DNA of 48,190 bases from assembly GCF_003347515.1 (NCBI RefSeq), contig NZ_QEII01000278.1, positions 1 through 48,190 of the forward strand. The letters run 5' to 3'. The notes beneath the pieces were generated by a model. It did no database searches. It had not been told where the DNA came from and was given only the letters and a program-made list of their open reading frames with translations. This DNA comes from Rhodoferax ferrireducens. GTDB lineage: Bacteria; Pseudomonadota; Gammaproteobacteria; Burkholderiales; Burkholderiaceae_C. The position numbers and the translations under genes are program-made. Below are positions 17,004 to 25,746 of the stretch, piece after piece. Each line of letters opens with the position of its first letter. Position 1 is the stretch's first letter.

Positions 17004-18191
17004 TCAGCACACTGCGCGCACCATCACTCGTTCGCAGTTGCGCGTGATGTTGTTGAACCCGCGCATCGGCTCGCCCACGAGTTCAAAGCGCTTGACTCGC
17101 TTGGCCAGCGCCTTGAACACCGCATGGCCTTCCAGCCGTGCCAGGCCCTGGCCGGCGCAACCGTGGTTGCCCAGACCGAAGGCCAAATGGTCGAGCGGGC
17201 GGCGGGTGATATCGAAACGTTCGGGATAGGGAAAGTGCCGTTCGTCGCGGTTGGCCGAGGCGTAGCTGATGAGGGCGCGCTGGCCCACCTGAATCACGGC
17301 GCCCTCTCCCAAATCCACATCGCGGGTCGCCACGCGAGAGAAGTGCTGAATGGGACTTTCCATGCGCAGGATTTCGTTGAATGCTGCAGCGGCCAGGGTT
17401 TCATCCGCACGCAACAAGTCCCACTGTTCCGGGTTTTGCGCGAACAGCATGACGCCGCTGGTCATGGCGCTTATGGTGGTGTCGAAGGCCGCCACCACAT
17501 AGCCGACCAACAGGCCAATAGCTGCTTCACGCGGAATGTCGCCTCGCTTGGCCGCATCGGCAATGGTCGAGCCGAAGCCGCCCGGCACCAGCGTGCCAGC
17601 GTCATAAATACCGCTGACGAACTGCATCAGGGCGTCCAACTGGGGCAGCGCTCCGCGCATGCGGTCATTGTCCGGGCCACAGGCGTTGAAGCTGCCGTTG
17701 GCCAATTCCAGCAAGCCGCCACGCACCGCTTCGGGCCAGCCAATCAAGTCCATGATGACGTTGACCGGAAGGTCTTGCGCCACGTCCTTGACGGCGTCGA
17801 AGGTCTGCATTTGCACGATGCGCTCAGCCAGTTCTTCGGCCCGTTGCGTGATGGTGGCATCCAGCGGTTTGAGCTGGCGCGGTCCCAGGCGATCCATGAA
17901 AAGTTTGCGCTGCTCGGTGTGCACCGGCGGGTCGGTGCAAATGAGCGCGCTGGCCCAGGCCTCGTTGATGACCGGATTCAGCCCAATGCCCTGCGCCGAG
18001 GACCAGGTCTGCCAGTCACCCAAAGCCGTGCGCGCTTCCTCATAGCGGCCGATGAACCAGAGACCTTGCTGACTTAAATACGCCGCCGGACCCAGGTCTC
18101 GAAGCTGTCTGAACAAGGCGTAGGGATGATGCAAGGCGCCATCGCTGAACAAGTCAATGTCGCTGATCAGATGCTTGAGGGGAGTGCTCAT
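17004..18191 (-). CDS. Cytochrome P450, CYP199-like
   Basis: A 395-aa class I P450. The I-helix has AAFDTT (234-239), the ExxR pair is Glu273/Arg276, and the heme loop is FGLGNHGCAGQG with thiolate Cys345. The blocks SFNACGP, LVPGGFG, RMESPIQHFSR and RGFNNITRN closely resemble what I remember of CYP199A enzymes, which O-demethylate para-methoxybenzoates to hydroxybenzoates with release of formaldehyde. I chose the ATG at 18191. The reductase and ferredoxin genes lie just upstream on the same strand, giving a complete three-component system. The nearby formaldehyde dehydrogenase supports a demethylase role. Substrate assignment is inference. Confidence 0.85.
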   Translation of the reverse strand: MSTPLKHLISDIDLFSDGALHHPYALFRQLRDLGPAAYLSQQGLWFIGRYEEARTALGDWQTWSSAQGIGLNPVINEAWASALICTDPPVHTEQRKLFMDRLGPRQLKPLDATITQRAEELAERIVQMQTFDAVKDVAQDLPVNVIMDLIGWPEAVRGGLLELANGSFNACGPDNDRMRGALPQLDALMQFVSGIYDAGTLVPGGFGSTIADAAKRGDIPREAAIGLLVGYVVAAFDTTISAMTSGVMLFAQNPEQWDLLRADETLAAAAFNEILRMESPIQHFSRVATRDVDLGEGAVIQVGQRALISYASANRDERHFPYPERFDITRRPLDHLAFGLGNHGCAGQGLARLEGHAVFKALAKRVKRFELVGEPMRGFNNITRNCERVMVRAVC

Positions 18192-18225
18192 GGTTTGTTT
18201 CCTGGTGGGTTGGGGTTGTGGGGCG

Positions 18226-19362
18226 TCATGCCGCAAGGCGGCGTAATTTGATGGCGGGCAGTTTGTGGTTGAGGGCGGCGAACGTGCTGCCGTGTGGGCC
18301 CTGCCAACGCAGCAGCCCCTGGTCAAGATTGCCCTCGATCACTTCTGGCGTGCCCTGCGGTGGCAGCATCCCGGCCAGCTTGACCGCCAGGCCAAAGGCG
18401 GCGGTCCAGCCATAAGGGGCACAGTGGTAAGGCTGGGCGGCATCGCCCTGCACCAGCGTCGCCGCTGCCGCACGGGCCTGCTCGACGGCGTGGGTCCAAA
18501 ACGGCATGCGCCGTGGCGCCGCCCCTGGCACGGGACTGAACAGCGCCACATCGCCTGCGGCCACGATGTCGGGTGCCGCCCGGCAATAGGCATCCACCGC
18601 CACGCCCGCCGGACCGCCCAGGCCACTGCCGGCCAGCCATTCCACATTGGGCTGGCAGCCGATGGCGGTGATCACCACATCGGCCTCCAGGCGGCGGCCG
18701 TCGTCCCAGGCCACGCCTGTGAGCCGACCCCGCGTCACCAGCGGCCGCCCCGGCTCCTTGATCCGGTGCAACACGACCCCGTGAGCCTGCGCCGCCTGTG
18801 CAAAACGCCGGGCCAAAAACGGCCCCAGACTGTCCACCACGGGTTCACGTCGGCACAGCAGACTCACTTCGCAGCCTAACTCGCGGCAGACGGAAGCCAC
18901 CTCCATGCCGATAAAGCCCGCACCGATGACCAGCACCCGCGTGCCGCTTTGCAGCAGCCGCTGACGCAGTGCCAAGGCGTCATCCAGCCCGCGTACATGC
19001 CATTCCCGCACCTGGCCTTGCGGCACGAAACGCCGGGCGCGGGCGCCGCTGGCAATGACCAGCCGGTCATAAGGGATACGTTCGCCGTCGGCCAGAAGCA
19101 CCGTGCGGGTGGCCCGATCCAGCGCAACAGCCGCCCCCTGGCGCAGCACCAAATCCGCTGGCAAGGGCGGCAGCATCAAGGCTTGCGGCGCCACTTTTCC
19201 CAGCAACAGGTCCTTGGACAAAGGGGGGCGGCTGTAGGGCGCGTGCGCTTCGTCGCCCACTAAAGTGATTTCACCGGCATCGCCCATAGCGCGCAAGGTG
19301 GTGGCGGCTGTCACGCCCGCCAGGGAGGCACCGACAATCACGGTGCGCAAGCCCTGGCTCAT
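18226..19362 (-). CDS. FAD-dependent ferredoxin reductase for the P450
   Basis: A 378-aa pyridine nucleotide-disulfide-type oxidoreductase of the putidaredoxin/rhodocoxin reductase group. The FAD motif is VIVGASLAGVTAATTLR (about 8-24), with the PYSRPPLSK signature near 42-50. The NAD(P)H Rossmann motif is VIGAGFIGMEVA (about 142-153), and the second FAD motif is IVAAGDVA. It passes electrons from NAD(P)H to the adjacent ferredoxin. The ATG overlaps the ferredoxin stop (ATGA). Confidence 0.9.
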   Translation of the reverse strand: MSQGLRTVIVGASLAGVTAATTLRAMGDAGEITLVGDEAHAPYSRPPLSKDLLLGKVAPQALMLPPLPADLVLRQGAAVALDRATRTVLLADGERIPYDRLVIASGARARRFVPQGQVREWHVRGLDDALALRQRLLQSGTRVLVIGAGFIGMEVASVCRELGCEVSLLCRREPVVDSLGPFLARRFAQAAQAHGVVLHRIKEPGRPLVTRGRLTGVAWDDGRRLEADVVITAIGCQPNVEWLAGSGLGGPAGVAVDAYCRAAPDIVAAGDVALFSPVPGAAPRRMPFWTHAVEQARAAAATLVQGDAAQPYHCAPYGWTAAFGLAVKLAGMLPPQGTPEVIEGNLDQGLLRWQGPHGSTFAALNHKLPAIKLRRLAA

Positions 19363-19559
19363 GGCTGGGCTGCGCACAGGCGCAAGGCGGCGACCGGGCA
19401 AGCGCGCACGGCGGACTCGGCCTGGGTGCGGTCGGCCTCGGTCAGTTCGAGCTTGAGCAGCACGACCTGACCGTCGTCATCGAGTCGAATCAGGGTGGGC
19501 GCGGCATCGGCGCAAAAGCCGAATCCGTCGCAACGGGTGGTATCCAGTTCAAAGTGCAT
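19359..19559 (-). CDS. [3Fe-4S]-type ferredoxin for the P450
   Basis: A 66-aa ferredoxin with only three cysteines in the cluster motif (Cys10-x5-Cys16 and a later Cys-Pro near residue 54), the pattern of bacterial P450-linked [3Fe-4S] ferredoxins. A fourth cysteine near the end (LRLCAAQP) is outside the motif. An AAGGAG site precedes the ATG. It is the first gene of the operon ferredoxin-reductase-P450. Confidence 0.86.
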   Translation of the reverse strand: MHFELDTTRCDGFGFCADAAPTLIRLDDDGQVVLLKLELTEADRTQAESAVRACPVAALRLCAAQP

Positions 19560-19570
19560 ATCGTCTCCTT

Positions 19571-19589
19571 TGACGTATCGAACACGTCA
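19571..19589 (-). promoter_or_regulatory. Inverted repeat TGACGT-N7-ACGTCA before the P450 operon
   Basis: A perfect 6-bp dyad with 7-bp spacer begins 12 bases upstream of the ferredoxin start. It lies where a repressor would block transcription or initiation. The adjacent AraC gene (19704) is a candidate regulator, although AraC proteins usually prefer direct repeats. Confidence 0.4.
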
Positions 19590-19703
19590 TGGAGCGCACT
19601 GTAGGATGGCACTGCGCGAGCGTCTTGGCCGGTAGCGAAGGAAGTTGACTGGCCGCGAAAACTAGGGGAAAACGATAGGTGAAAAAGCCTGCTGCAGACG
19701 AGT

Positions 19704-20630
19704 TCAGTGTCCCTGGCGCCAGTCCCTGGCGCTGCAACCAAAGCGCCTGCGAAAGCAGCGGCAAAAGTGGGACAGGTCGTTGAAGCCAATCTCCAGGGCG
19801 ATGTCGCCAATGCGCGCGGCATCGCTGGCGCGCAGGCGCTGGGCCGCCCGCTGCAGCCGTCGCTCCTGCAGGTAGGCGGTGAGCGTCGTGCCGCGTCGAG
19901 CCAGCACCATCTGGACATAGCGGGCACTGATGCCCAGGGTGCGGCCCAGGGCGTGGGCATCGAGATCGGGGTCGCACAGCTCGCGCTCGATGCAGGCCAT
20001 CAGCAGGCGTTCCCATTTCTCCAGCGCGCCATGGTCCACCAGCGCGTCACCGCCCCGGCGCGGCCAACTGAACGCCAGCAGGTCCAGCGCCAGGCGCACG
20101 CCCGCGTTGCCGTCCAGTGAGGGGGCCAGGGAATCATTCATGCCGGCCAGTTGCGTCATGAAGGCACCGAGCAAAGGTGCTTCGCGGCCGGGATGGCCGC
20201 GTGCCACATGCTCGTCGAAGGCGCTGCGATCGTCCAGTTCCGGCAAGGCCAGCACCTGCATGCGATGGACCTCGTCAAACTCGATGCAATAGAACTCTCC
20301 CTGGCGCACCACGGTCAAGTCGCCCGGACCGAGCACGGCCTGGCGGCCATCTTGTGAGACCGTGGTGTGCCCGAGCACGTTGAGCAAGAGAAAACCTCCG
20401 CGCGCCCGCTCACGCGGCCCGGCACAACGCGTGCCGCCCTCGACGCGCGCCGGCGTTGAGTCCACCGTCGACATGGCCAGTGTTCCCCAAGCTTGATGCT
20501 TGATGCTCGCATGGAAGCCCCGCGCAGGCGCATCCACCGCTATATCGCCGAAGACGTTTCCAACCAGGTCATTCCACTGGTTCAAGCCGCCGGCTTCCAG
20601 TGTGCCTTGCGGCAGTGTCATATTCGTCAT
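19704..20630 (-). CDS. AraC-family regulator (FeaR/NphR-like)
   Basis: A 308-aa regulator with an N-terminal AraC-binding-like domain (about 10-195) and a C-terminal double helix-turn-helix (about 210-305). The recognition blocks are DAHALGRTLGISARYVQMVL and RIGDIALEIGFNDLSHFCRCFRRRFG. It lies between the P450 operon and the esterase end of the large catabolic array and probably regulates the P450 genes. The effector is not predictable. Confidence 0.85.
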   Translation of the reverse strand: MTNMTLPQGTLEAGGLNQWNDLVGNVFGDIAVDAPARGFHASIKHQAWGTLAMSTVDSTPARVEGGTRCAGPRERARGGFLLLNVLGHTTVSQDGRQAVLGPGDLTVVRQGEFYCIEFDEVHRMQVLALPELDDRSAFDEHVARGHPGREAPLLGAFMTQLAGMNDSLAPSLDGNAGVRLALDLLAFSWPRRGGDALVDHGALEKWERLLMACIERELCDPDLDAHALGRTLGISARYVQMVLARRGTTLTAYLQERRLQRAAQRLRASDAARIGDIALEIGFNDLSHFCRCFRRRFGCSARDWRQGH

Positions 20631-20667
20631 GATTCTGAAATTGTGCGCTACGGTAAAGGTGAATACA

Positions 20668-20683
20668 AGTCAACATGAGTCAA
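20668..20683. promoter_or_regulatory. Direct repeat AGTCAA-N4-AGTCAA upstream of the AraC gene
   Basis: Two identical hexamers start exactly 10 bases apart, one helical turn, the geometry used by AraC-type half-sites. They lie about 40 bp upstream of the AraC start and overlap the stop of the esterase gene. They might serve autoregulation. Confidence 0.35.
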
Positions 20684-21654
20684 ATCTGCTCACGTAGCCA
20701 CTGCGCCATATCCGTCATCACCTGTAGGCCGATGGGTGACACCGCCGTGAAATGGATGCAGGCATGGATGGCACCCGGATAGTGGCGGTGCGCCACCGTT
20801 ACGCCGGCCGTCGTCAAACGCTGGGCCAGCGCATGCCCTTCGTCGCGCAGCGGGTCGTGGCCCATGGTGGCGACCCAGGTGGCGGGCAATGGTTCAAACC
20901 CGTCGGACTTCAGCAAGGCATAGTCCGGGTGCACCAGCGCCTCCGCTTGCCCGCCGAGGTAGCTGGCGGTAAACCAATGAATCGCGCCAACGGTGAGGAA
21001 TTTGCCGTCGCCGTTCTCCCGGTAGGAGTCACTCGCTACGTCGGGATGCTGCGCGACCGGGTAGATCAGGCCCAGCGCGCGAACCGCCGTGGCCTGCACG
21101 CGCCGCGCCGCCACCAGGGCCAGTTGCGCACCGGCGCTGTCGCCCGCCACGGCGATGCGGCTCGGGTCACCGCCCCAGCTGGCGGCATGCGCGAGAACCC
21201 AGCGCAAGGCGGCCTCGACGTCGTCGGGCGCGGCCGGAAACGGATGCTCCGGCGCCAGCCGATAGTCCACCGCCACGACCAGCATGCCGGCGTGGTGGCA
21301 CAAGGTGCGGCAGACCTTGTCATGGGTGTCCAGATCGCCGATCACGAAGCCGCCACCGTGCACGTAGAGCAACACCGGCCAGGGCGTGCCGTGTGCGGTT
21401 TCGGGCGCATAAACGCGCAAGCGCAGCGACCCGCCCGGACCGGGTATGGTAGTTTCCAACACCTCGCCAATTGCGGGTGCCGGCAGACCCAGGGCGTCGG
21501 CCAGCTCGCGGTAAATTTGCCGTGCCACGGGTGGCGGCAAGCTCTCCAGCGGCGGGTTGCCTTGGGCCGAGGCCTGGGCCAGGAAGCCGGCCAGGGCCGG
21601 GTCCAGGTCTGCTTTGGCCAGCGTGGTCAGGACCGGGTCTTCAATAGTCTTCAT
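20680..21654 (-). CDS. Alpha/beta hydrolase, hormone-sensitive-lipase type esterase
   Basis: A 324-aa HSL-family carboxylesterase. The oxyanion motif HGGG is at 99-102, the nucleophile is Ser173 in GDSAG, and the likely acid and base are Asp267 (MGHDPLRDEG) and His297 (YPGAIHACI). There is no signal peptide, so it is cytoplasmic. The GGAG site is strong. As the last gene of the array behind fdhA it may open the substrate ester (compare AreA-type benzyl esterases in aryl-ester pathways), which is inference. Confidence 0.85.
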   Translation of the reverse strand: MKTIEDPVLTTLAKADLDPALAGFLAQASAQGNPPLESLPPPVARQIYRELADALGLPAPAIGEVLETTIPGPGGSLRLRVYAPETAHGTPWPVLLYVHGGGFVIGDLDTHDKVCRTLCHHAGMLVVAVDYRLAPEHPFPAAPDDVEAALRWVLAHAASWGGDPSRIAVAGDSAGAQLALVAARRVQATAVRALGLIYPVAQHPDVASDSYRENGDGKFLTVGAIHWFTASYLGGQAEALVHPDYALLKSDGFEPLPATWVATMGHDPLRDEGHALAQRLTTAGVTVAHRHYPGAIHACIHFTAVSPIGLQVMTDMAQWLREQI

Positions 21655-21676
21655 GGTGGTTTCTCCGGATTTAAGT

Positions 21677-22879
21677 TCAAGCCGCCTGCTTCAGCAGGCG
21701 ATGCGGATCGATGACAAATTTCTTCGGCGCGCCGGCATCAAACTCGGCGTAGCCCTTGGGCGCTTCGTCCAGCGAGATCACCTGCACGCCCACCGTTTCG
21801 GCGATCTTGATGCGGTCCCACAAAATCGCCTGCATCAGCGCGCGGTTGTATTTCATGACCGGCGTCTGGCCGGTGAAAAAACTGTGCGACTTGGCCCAGC
21901 CCAGGCCCAGGCGCACGCTCAAGGCGCCGCGCCGGGCCGCGTCGTCCACGCCGCCCGGATCGTCCGTGACGTACAGGCCCGGGATGCCGATCTTGCCGGC
22001 CGCGCGCGTCACCTCCATCAGCGAGTTCAGCACCGTCGCGGGCGCTTCATGCTGCGCACCCTCGTGTCCGTGGCCGCGCGCCTCGAAGCCGACCGCATCC
22101 ACCGCGCAATCCACCTCGGGCGTGCCCAGGATCTGCTCGATTTGCTCGGTCAGCGTCGCGTCCAGCGACAGGTCCACGGTCTGGAAGCCGACGCGCCGCG
22201 CATGCACCAGCCGTGCCGGATTGACATCGCCGACGATCACGACCGCTGCGCCTAGCAACTGGGCCGAGGCCGCCGCAGCCAGGCCCACGGGACCGGCGCC
22301 GGCAATGTAGACCGTGCTGCCGGGCCCGACACCGGCGGTCACGGCACCGTGGTAGCCGGTGGGCAGGATGTCGGACAGGCAGGTCAGGTCCAGGATCTTC
22401 TCCATCGCCTGCGCCTTGTCGGGAAACTTCAGCAGGTTGAAGTCAGCATAGGGCACCATCACGTACTCGGCCTGGCCGCCGACCCAGCCGCCCATGTCCA
22501 CATAGCCATAGGCCCCGCCGGCACGCGCCGGATTGACGGTGAGGCACACGCCGGTGTGCTGTTCCTTGCAGGTACGGCAGCGGCCGCAGGCCACGTTGAA
22601 GGGCACGGACACCAGGTCGCCCTTTTTCAGGGTTTCGACATCGCGGCCGATTTCGAGCACCTCGCCGGTGATCTCGTGGCCCAGGATGAGCCCGGCCGGT
22701 GCCGTGGTCCGCCCGCGCACCATGTGCTGGTCGGAGCCGCAGATGTTGGTGGTGACGACCTTCAGGACCACCCCGTGGTCAATGTGGCGACCGCGCGGGT
22801 CGCTCAATTCCGGGAACGGGATGGCCTGGACCTCGACCTGGCCTTGCTGGATATAAGCGACACCTCGATTTGATGACAT
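21677..22879 (-). CDS. fdhA: Glutathione-independent formaldehyde dehydrogenase
   Basis: A 400-aa zinc-dependent dehydrogenase nearly colinear with Pseudomonas putida formaldehyde dismutase/dehydrogenase (399 aa), which oxidises free formaldehyde to formate with tightly bound NAD. Catalytic zinc ligands are Cys47 and His68, and the structural zinc cysteines are Cys98, Cys101, Cys104 and Cys112. The GxGxxG Rossmann motif is AGAGPVGLAAA, and long family blocks such as CLSDILPTGYHGAVTAGVGP are intact. I chose the ATG at 22879; the upstream frame extension overlaps the preceding gene. Its place in the array points to disposal of formaldehyde from O-demethylation. Confidence 0.93.
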   Translation of the reverse strand: MSSNRGVAYIQQGQVEVQAIPFPELSDPRGRHIDHGVVLKVVTTNICGSDQHMVRGRTTAPAGLILGHEITGEVLEIGRDVETLKKGDLVSVPFNVACGRCRTCKEQHTGVCLTVNPARAGGAYGYVDMGGWVGGQAEYVMVPYADFNLLKFPDKAQAMEKILDLTCLSDILPTGYHGAVTAGVGPGSTVYIAGAGPVGLAAAASAQLLGAAVVIVGDVNPARLVHARRVGFQTVDLSLDATLTEQIEQILGTPEVDCAVDAVGFEARGHGHEGAQHEAPATVLNSLMEVTRAAGKIGIPGLYVTDDPGGVDDAARRGALSVRLGLGWAKSHSFFTGQTPVMKYNRALMQAILWDRIKIAETVGVQVISLDEAPKGYAEFDAGAPKKFVIDPHRLLKQAA

Positions 22880-22932
22880 GACAGTCTCCTTCAGTGGTTG
22901 TGGTAATGGTGTAAGCCGGTCCGCGATCACGC

Positions 22933-24054
22933 TCATCGCAGCAGCCTGCCGTCGCGTGCACGCATGCCGATCTCGACATAGTCCGAGCCGTGATGGCGCT
23001 CGCGTCCAAACGTGAGGCGAAAGCCGCCCAGGTCCAGTGTTCCCAGGTTTTCAATCGCTTCACCGAGGCGTTGCCCATCGACATGGGGGCCGGTACGGCG
23101 CAGCGCTTCGGTGCACAGGCGAAGCGTCAGGTAGGACTCCAGGCCCTCGAAGCTCAGTGCCTCCGGGCCGATGTAGGCATCAGCGTCGCGCGACAGTTCG
23201 CGCACGATGGGCAGATGGGTCACCTCGGGATTCGGCACCACGCTGGTGTAGCCAATCATCCGGTCACGAAACAAGTGCGTCACTTGTGTCAGGCCCGCGG
23301 ATGACAGCGTGGCGATGGTGGAGGGAATCCCCTCGCGCGCGGCGACCGGGAGCCGTGCCAAGGTCTCCAGCACCTCGTTGCCCAGACTGAGAACCAGCGC
23401 CTGTGACGCAGCCTGGGCGATGCCTCGAAACGCGGCTTCAATCGATGCCGGCTGCGCCTCGGCCTTGAGGCGGGTAATCTGCATGCCGGCGCGCCGCAAG
23501 GCCGCGGCGAGCGCCAGGGTCCGCGCTGGTTCGGCCTCATCGGCCAAGAGCACCACCCTGGAGATGCCAATCGCGTGCAACTGGCGCGCCAGGGCGTCGG
23601 CCTCCCGGTCATCCTCCGGGCGCAGGCTGAAAACATGACGGACTTCGCGCGAACGCAGGGCCAGTGCGCCCGACATGGGGCCGACCAGCGGCACGCGAAG
23701 CTCAGCCGTGGTCTCGGCCGCCGCCAGGCACGCCGGTTCACCAAGGCAATTGACGATGACGGTCGCCTTGTGCAGCCGTACCAGGGTGCGTACGTTGGCG
23801 GCCACACGTTTCGGGTCGCCGCCGTCGTCCAGGGTCACCAGCTCGACCGGGCGCCCGAGAATGCCTCCGGACGCGTTGACGCGCGCCACATGGGCCTTGG
23901 CACCGGCCAGCACCCGGTTCGCTACGGAGAAGCCCGCCCCCGTCAGGGGTAGCGACTGGCCGATGACGACGGGTTCGGGCGTTGCGCCGGCAGTGATGCC
24001 CGCGCACAGCAGCACCGTCAGGGCAAGGAACAGACGCAAGCCGTGTTTCATCAT
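22933..24054 (-). CDS. Periplasmic ligand-binding protein, Leu/Ile/Val family
   Basis: A 373-aa secreted protein. A signal peptide (1-24, ending AGITAGA) precedes a two-lobed Peripla_BP_6 domain that starts VVIGQSLPLTGAG. Members of this family bind branched amino acids but also many aromatic acids in Burkholderiales. No ABC permease or ATPase lies beside it. Its ATG overlaps the stop of the chemoreceptor gene (ATGA), so the two are made together, and it may present ligand to that receptor. Confidence 0.85.
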   Translation of the reverse strand: MMKHGLRLFLALTVLLCAGITAGATPEPVVIGQSLPLTGAGFSVANRVLAGAKAHVARVNASGGILGRPVELVTLDDGGDPKRVAANVRTLVRLHKATVIVNCLGEPACLAAAETTAELRVPLVGPMSGALALRSREVRHVFSLRPEDDREADALARQLHAIGISRVVLLADEAEPARTLALAAALRRAGMQITRLKAEAQPASIEAAFRGIAQAASQALVLSLGNEVLETLARLPVAAREGIPSTIATLSSAGLTQVTHLFRDRMIGYTSVVPNPEVTHLPIVRELSRDADAYIGPEALSFEGLESYLTLRLCTEALRRTGPHVDGQRLGEAIENLGTLDLGGFRLTFGRERHHGSDYVEIGMRARDGRLLR

Positions 24055-25685
24055 GTTGTCATGCTGATAGCGTCCGGGACCGGCTCGCCCACGGGCTCCA
24101 GCCGAAAAACCGTGACCAGGCCCGTCAAGCGCTCGGCCTCCTGGCTCATGGACGCGGCCGCGGCCGCACTCTGTTCGACCAGCGCGGCGTTTTGTTGTGT
24201 CATCCGTTCGAGTTCATGCACCGACTGGTCGACCTCGGCGATGCCGCGCCCTTGCTCGACTGTGGCGGCAGCGATGTCGGTCACGAAGGTCGCCAGTTCG
24301 CTAACGGCGCTCACGATGTTTGTCATGCTGCGCGCAGCGTTCTCGACGTGGCGTTGTCCAGTCGCCACTTCGCTTGCCGATTGTTCGATCAGCCGGCGAA
24401 TATCCCTGGCCGCGCTTGCAACGCCCTGCGACAAGGCGCGCACCTCGGCCGCCACCACCGCGAAACCGCGGCCATGCTTGCCGGCGCCGGCGGCCTCGAT
24501 CGAGGCGTTCAAGGCCAGGATGTTGGTACGGAAGGCGAAGCCGTCGATCATGCCGACGATCTCGGCCATGCGCAGCGATGAACGGTTGATATCCGCCATG
24601 CTGGACTGGGCACTGAGCACGACTGCGCCACCCTGTTGCGCGGCCTTCGTGGCCGAGCCGGTGATCTCGTGTGCCGCCGAGGCCGACTGCGCCAGCAATT
24701 GCACACTGCCGGCCAACTGCGTCGTCGCCGCGGCCGTGCGTTGTAACGAAACGGCAGCGCGCTCGGTGCGCTGCGACAGATCGTCGTTGCCGGCGGCCAC
24801 ATGCGACGCGGACATATCAATGGCCGAAGCCGCCTCGCGCACCGCGCCAACCAGCGTGCGCAGGCCCTCCTGCATCGTGGCCAGGGCCGCCAGCAGGCGG
24901 CCGGTTTCGTCCTGCGCCGCGCCAGACACAGGATGCGAAAGGTCGCCCCGCGCAACCTGGCTGACGACCGCCATGGCATGGCGCAGCGGCAGTGTCACGC
25001 CGCGGGCAATCCACCACGCCGCAGCGGCCCCCAGGCACAGCGCAGCCGCCGTCGTGCCAGCCAGCCACAGGCGCGCCAGACGGGCCGCAGCGCCGGCCTG
25101 CGCACCGGCCTGCGCCGTGGCCTGCGCCGCGCCTTCGGTCAGCGCGTCGATGGCATGCAGCCATTGGTCAAACAGGGGTTTGACGCTGCTGACCACCAGG
25201 ATCTGGATCGCCGGGTCGCGCTCGTAGTTTGCGCCGGCCGAATCAGCCGCCAGCTTCAGCCGCTGAACCGCACTGCCGAGCAAGGGCCGCAGCTCAATCT
25301 CGGCGTTTTCCAGGGCTGCAGCGTGCACCAGCACCGCAGCGCTTTGTTGCGCGCGGTGATCGGCGCCGAAGACCTGTTGGTAGGTCGTCTGATAGGCCGC
25401 CAGCGCCTTTTGCAGGGCTGTGTTCTCGTATTTCAGATCCTCGGCATCATCGACCATCGTTGCCACCAGCAGGCCGAGATAGGCGTCGGCCACGCGGTCG
25501 TGCATGTTGCGGGCCTGGGCCGCCAGGCGCTGGCCGGTCGCCATTGCGTCCTGCATGCCATGTTCGACCGCCCGGAGCTGGATGATGGCGGTGGCCGAAG
25601 TGATGGCAAACAACAGCAACACGAGGCCAAAGGCCAGTGCCAGCCGGGTCACCAGGCTACAGCGACTCAAGAGGTTCAGGCGCAT
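24051..25685 (-). CDS. Methyl-accepting chemotaxis protein with divergent tip
   Basis: A 544-aa transducer: TM1 about 13-34, a helical periplasmic domain 35-204, TM2 about 205-227, HAMP about 228-280, and the signalling hairpin up to 530. The tip reads [16 protein letters not shown]...[22 protein letters not shown] (about 378-418). It departs from the canonical [25 protein letters not shown] at several positions, including the nearly invariant arginine, here Gly400. I chose the ATG at 25685; 39 further codons in the frame would overlap the RND gene end. It is coupled to the binding-protein gene. Confidence 0.87.
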   Translation of the reverse strand: [544 protein letters not shown]

Positions 25686-25746
25686 GCGAGACCCGCCAAG
25701 CTCGTCAAAGCACGCAAGAATTTCATGGTGGACTTTCAGGCCCTGA

